This document shows positions 63,690 to 64,000 of a stretch of 64,000 bases of DNA, piece by piece. A program made the translations under genes and the position numbers. Origin of the DNA: Polyangium mundeleinium (GTDB lineage Bacteria; Myxococcota_A; Polyangia; Polyangiales; Polyangiaceae). Position 1 is the stretch's first letter, and each line of letters starts with the position of its first letter. The stretch lies in the NCBI RefSeq assembly GCF_028369105.1, contig NZ_JAQNDO010000001.1, forward strand, positions 3,651,001 to 3,715,000, read 5' to 3'. A model generated the notes under the pieces. It saw only the letters and a program-made list of their open reading frames with translations. It was not told where the DNA came from and searched no databases.

Positions 63690-64000
63690 GCTGCTCCTCC
63701 TCGCCAGCTCCCGCCGCCGGTGATCGCCGCGCCGACCTTCTTCACCCAGCCCGAGAGCAGCGCCGTGAACCGCTCGCGCGACGCTCGCGCGGTCGCCTCG
63801 ACCTCGGCGTGATCGAGCGGCGTCGGGCTCAGGCCCGCCGCGAGGTTCGTGATGCACGACATCGCCCCGCAGCGCACGCCCATGTGCCGGAGCGCGATCA
63901 CCTCGTGCACCGTGCTCATCCCGACCGCGTCGGCGCCGAGCGTCCGCAGCATCGCAATCTCGGCCGGCGTCTCGTACGACGGACCGAGCAGGCCCGCGTA
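63686..64000 (-). CDS. punA: Purine nucleoside phosphorylase (C-terminal part, truncated by window)
   Basis: The last 104 residues, running in from the window edge. The visible sequence ([20 protein letters not shown], then [40 protein letters not shown]) is typical of the trimeric inosine-guanosine phosphorylase family, with the SYETPAE and MST substrate-binding segments. It would cleave purine nucleosides with phosphate. The stop overlaps the start of cytidine deaminase, so both belong to one salvage operon. Confidence 0.92.
   Translation of the reverse strand, partial: YAGLLGPSYETPAEIAMLRTLGADAVGMSTVHEVIALRHMGVRCGAMSCITNLAAGLSPTPLDHAEVEATARASRERFTALLSGWVKKVGAAITGGGSWRGGAA

Overview
The window is very GC-rich chromosomal DNA whose gene content points to a myxobacterium, most likely of the Sorangium/Polyangium group. 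The signs are membrane-bound Ser/Thr protein kinases, many lipoproteins with LxxC-type lipoboxes, TPR/PEGA-type signal-peptide proteins, a FrzS/AglZ-like pseudo-receiver coiled-coil protein, large Ala/Pro-rich linkers and frequent GTG/TTG starts with 4-bp stop/start overlaps. This assignment is inference from gene content; no rRNA, tRNA or CRISPR array was seen.

Layout. 1-3451: a truncated lipoprotein, a PEGA/TPR-like membrane protein, and a molybdate-type ABC permease/ATPase pair with a SpoIIAA-like gene. 3576-7150: a two-gene beta-oxidation operon (FadN-like trifunctional dehydrogenase/hydratase plus thiolase) closed by a clear terminator. 7240-8469: a 42-bp tandem repeat and a patatin phospholipase. 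8491-11192: hisF translationally coupled to an Ala/Pro/Val-rich membrane protein. 11281-14463: a cytochrome P450 and a ferredoxin-type reductase, divergent from a LysR regulator. 14505-19874: a reverse-strand cluster that looks like a split borosin RiPP locus. It holds a precursor with a repetitive C-terminal region, a Ser/Thr kinase with a TPR-like sensor half, and a tetrapyrrole-methylase-fold alpha-N-methyltransferase whose catalytic positions match those of fungal OphMA. 21120-23555: an M4 metalloprotease. 23718-29965: 21-bp minisatellites interrupted by a 5.83-kb mobile element. The element has 13-bp terminal inverted repeats and a 6-bp target duplication, and carries an IS1-like transposase, an XRE regulator, unknown genes and a tightly coupled operon of three small HTH-like proteins plus a sigma-like factor. 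30068-34687: a probably acquired redox-gene cluster (cyclophilin-like, SDR, RibD-type reductase, zinc alcohol dehydrogenase, LysR). 34983-45832: PhoX-like protein, a zinc-ribbon/beta-propeller gene pair, a ribosome-inactivating-protein homologue, a frameshifted sensor histidine kinase, an L,D-transpeptidase lipoprotein, an alpha/beta hydrolase and membrane proteins. 45850-45958: four back-to-back perfect hairpins. 46006-52413: Sfp-type phosphopantetheinyl transferase, metallophosphoesterase, a second Ser/Thr kinase, a DUF2961/GH172-like lipoprotein and a PI-PLC-like lipoprotein. 52578-64000: proC, HtrA-like protease, a prolyl-hydroxylase/ATP-grasp fusion facing a PqqD-like protein with a charged repetitive tail, an EamA transporter, phosphofructokinase, a PEGA-like protein, the FrzS/AglZ-like protein, cytidine deaminase and a truncated purine nucleoside phosphorylase.

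The most interesting items are the borosin-like cluster (15389-19874), the RIP homologue (39507-40139), the repeat-targeting mobile element with its HTH/sigma operon (24087-29917), the hydroxylase/ATP-grasp fusion with its neighbour (55194-57159), and the quadruple hairpin (45850-45958). Functional statements rest on motif reading by eye; no database search was run.
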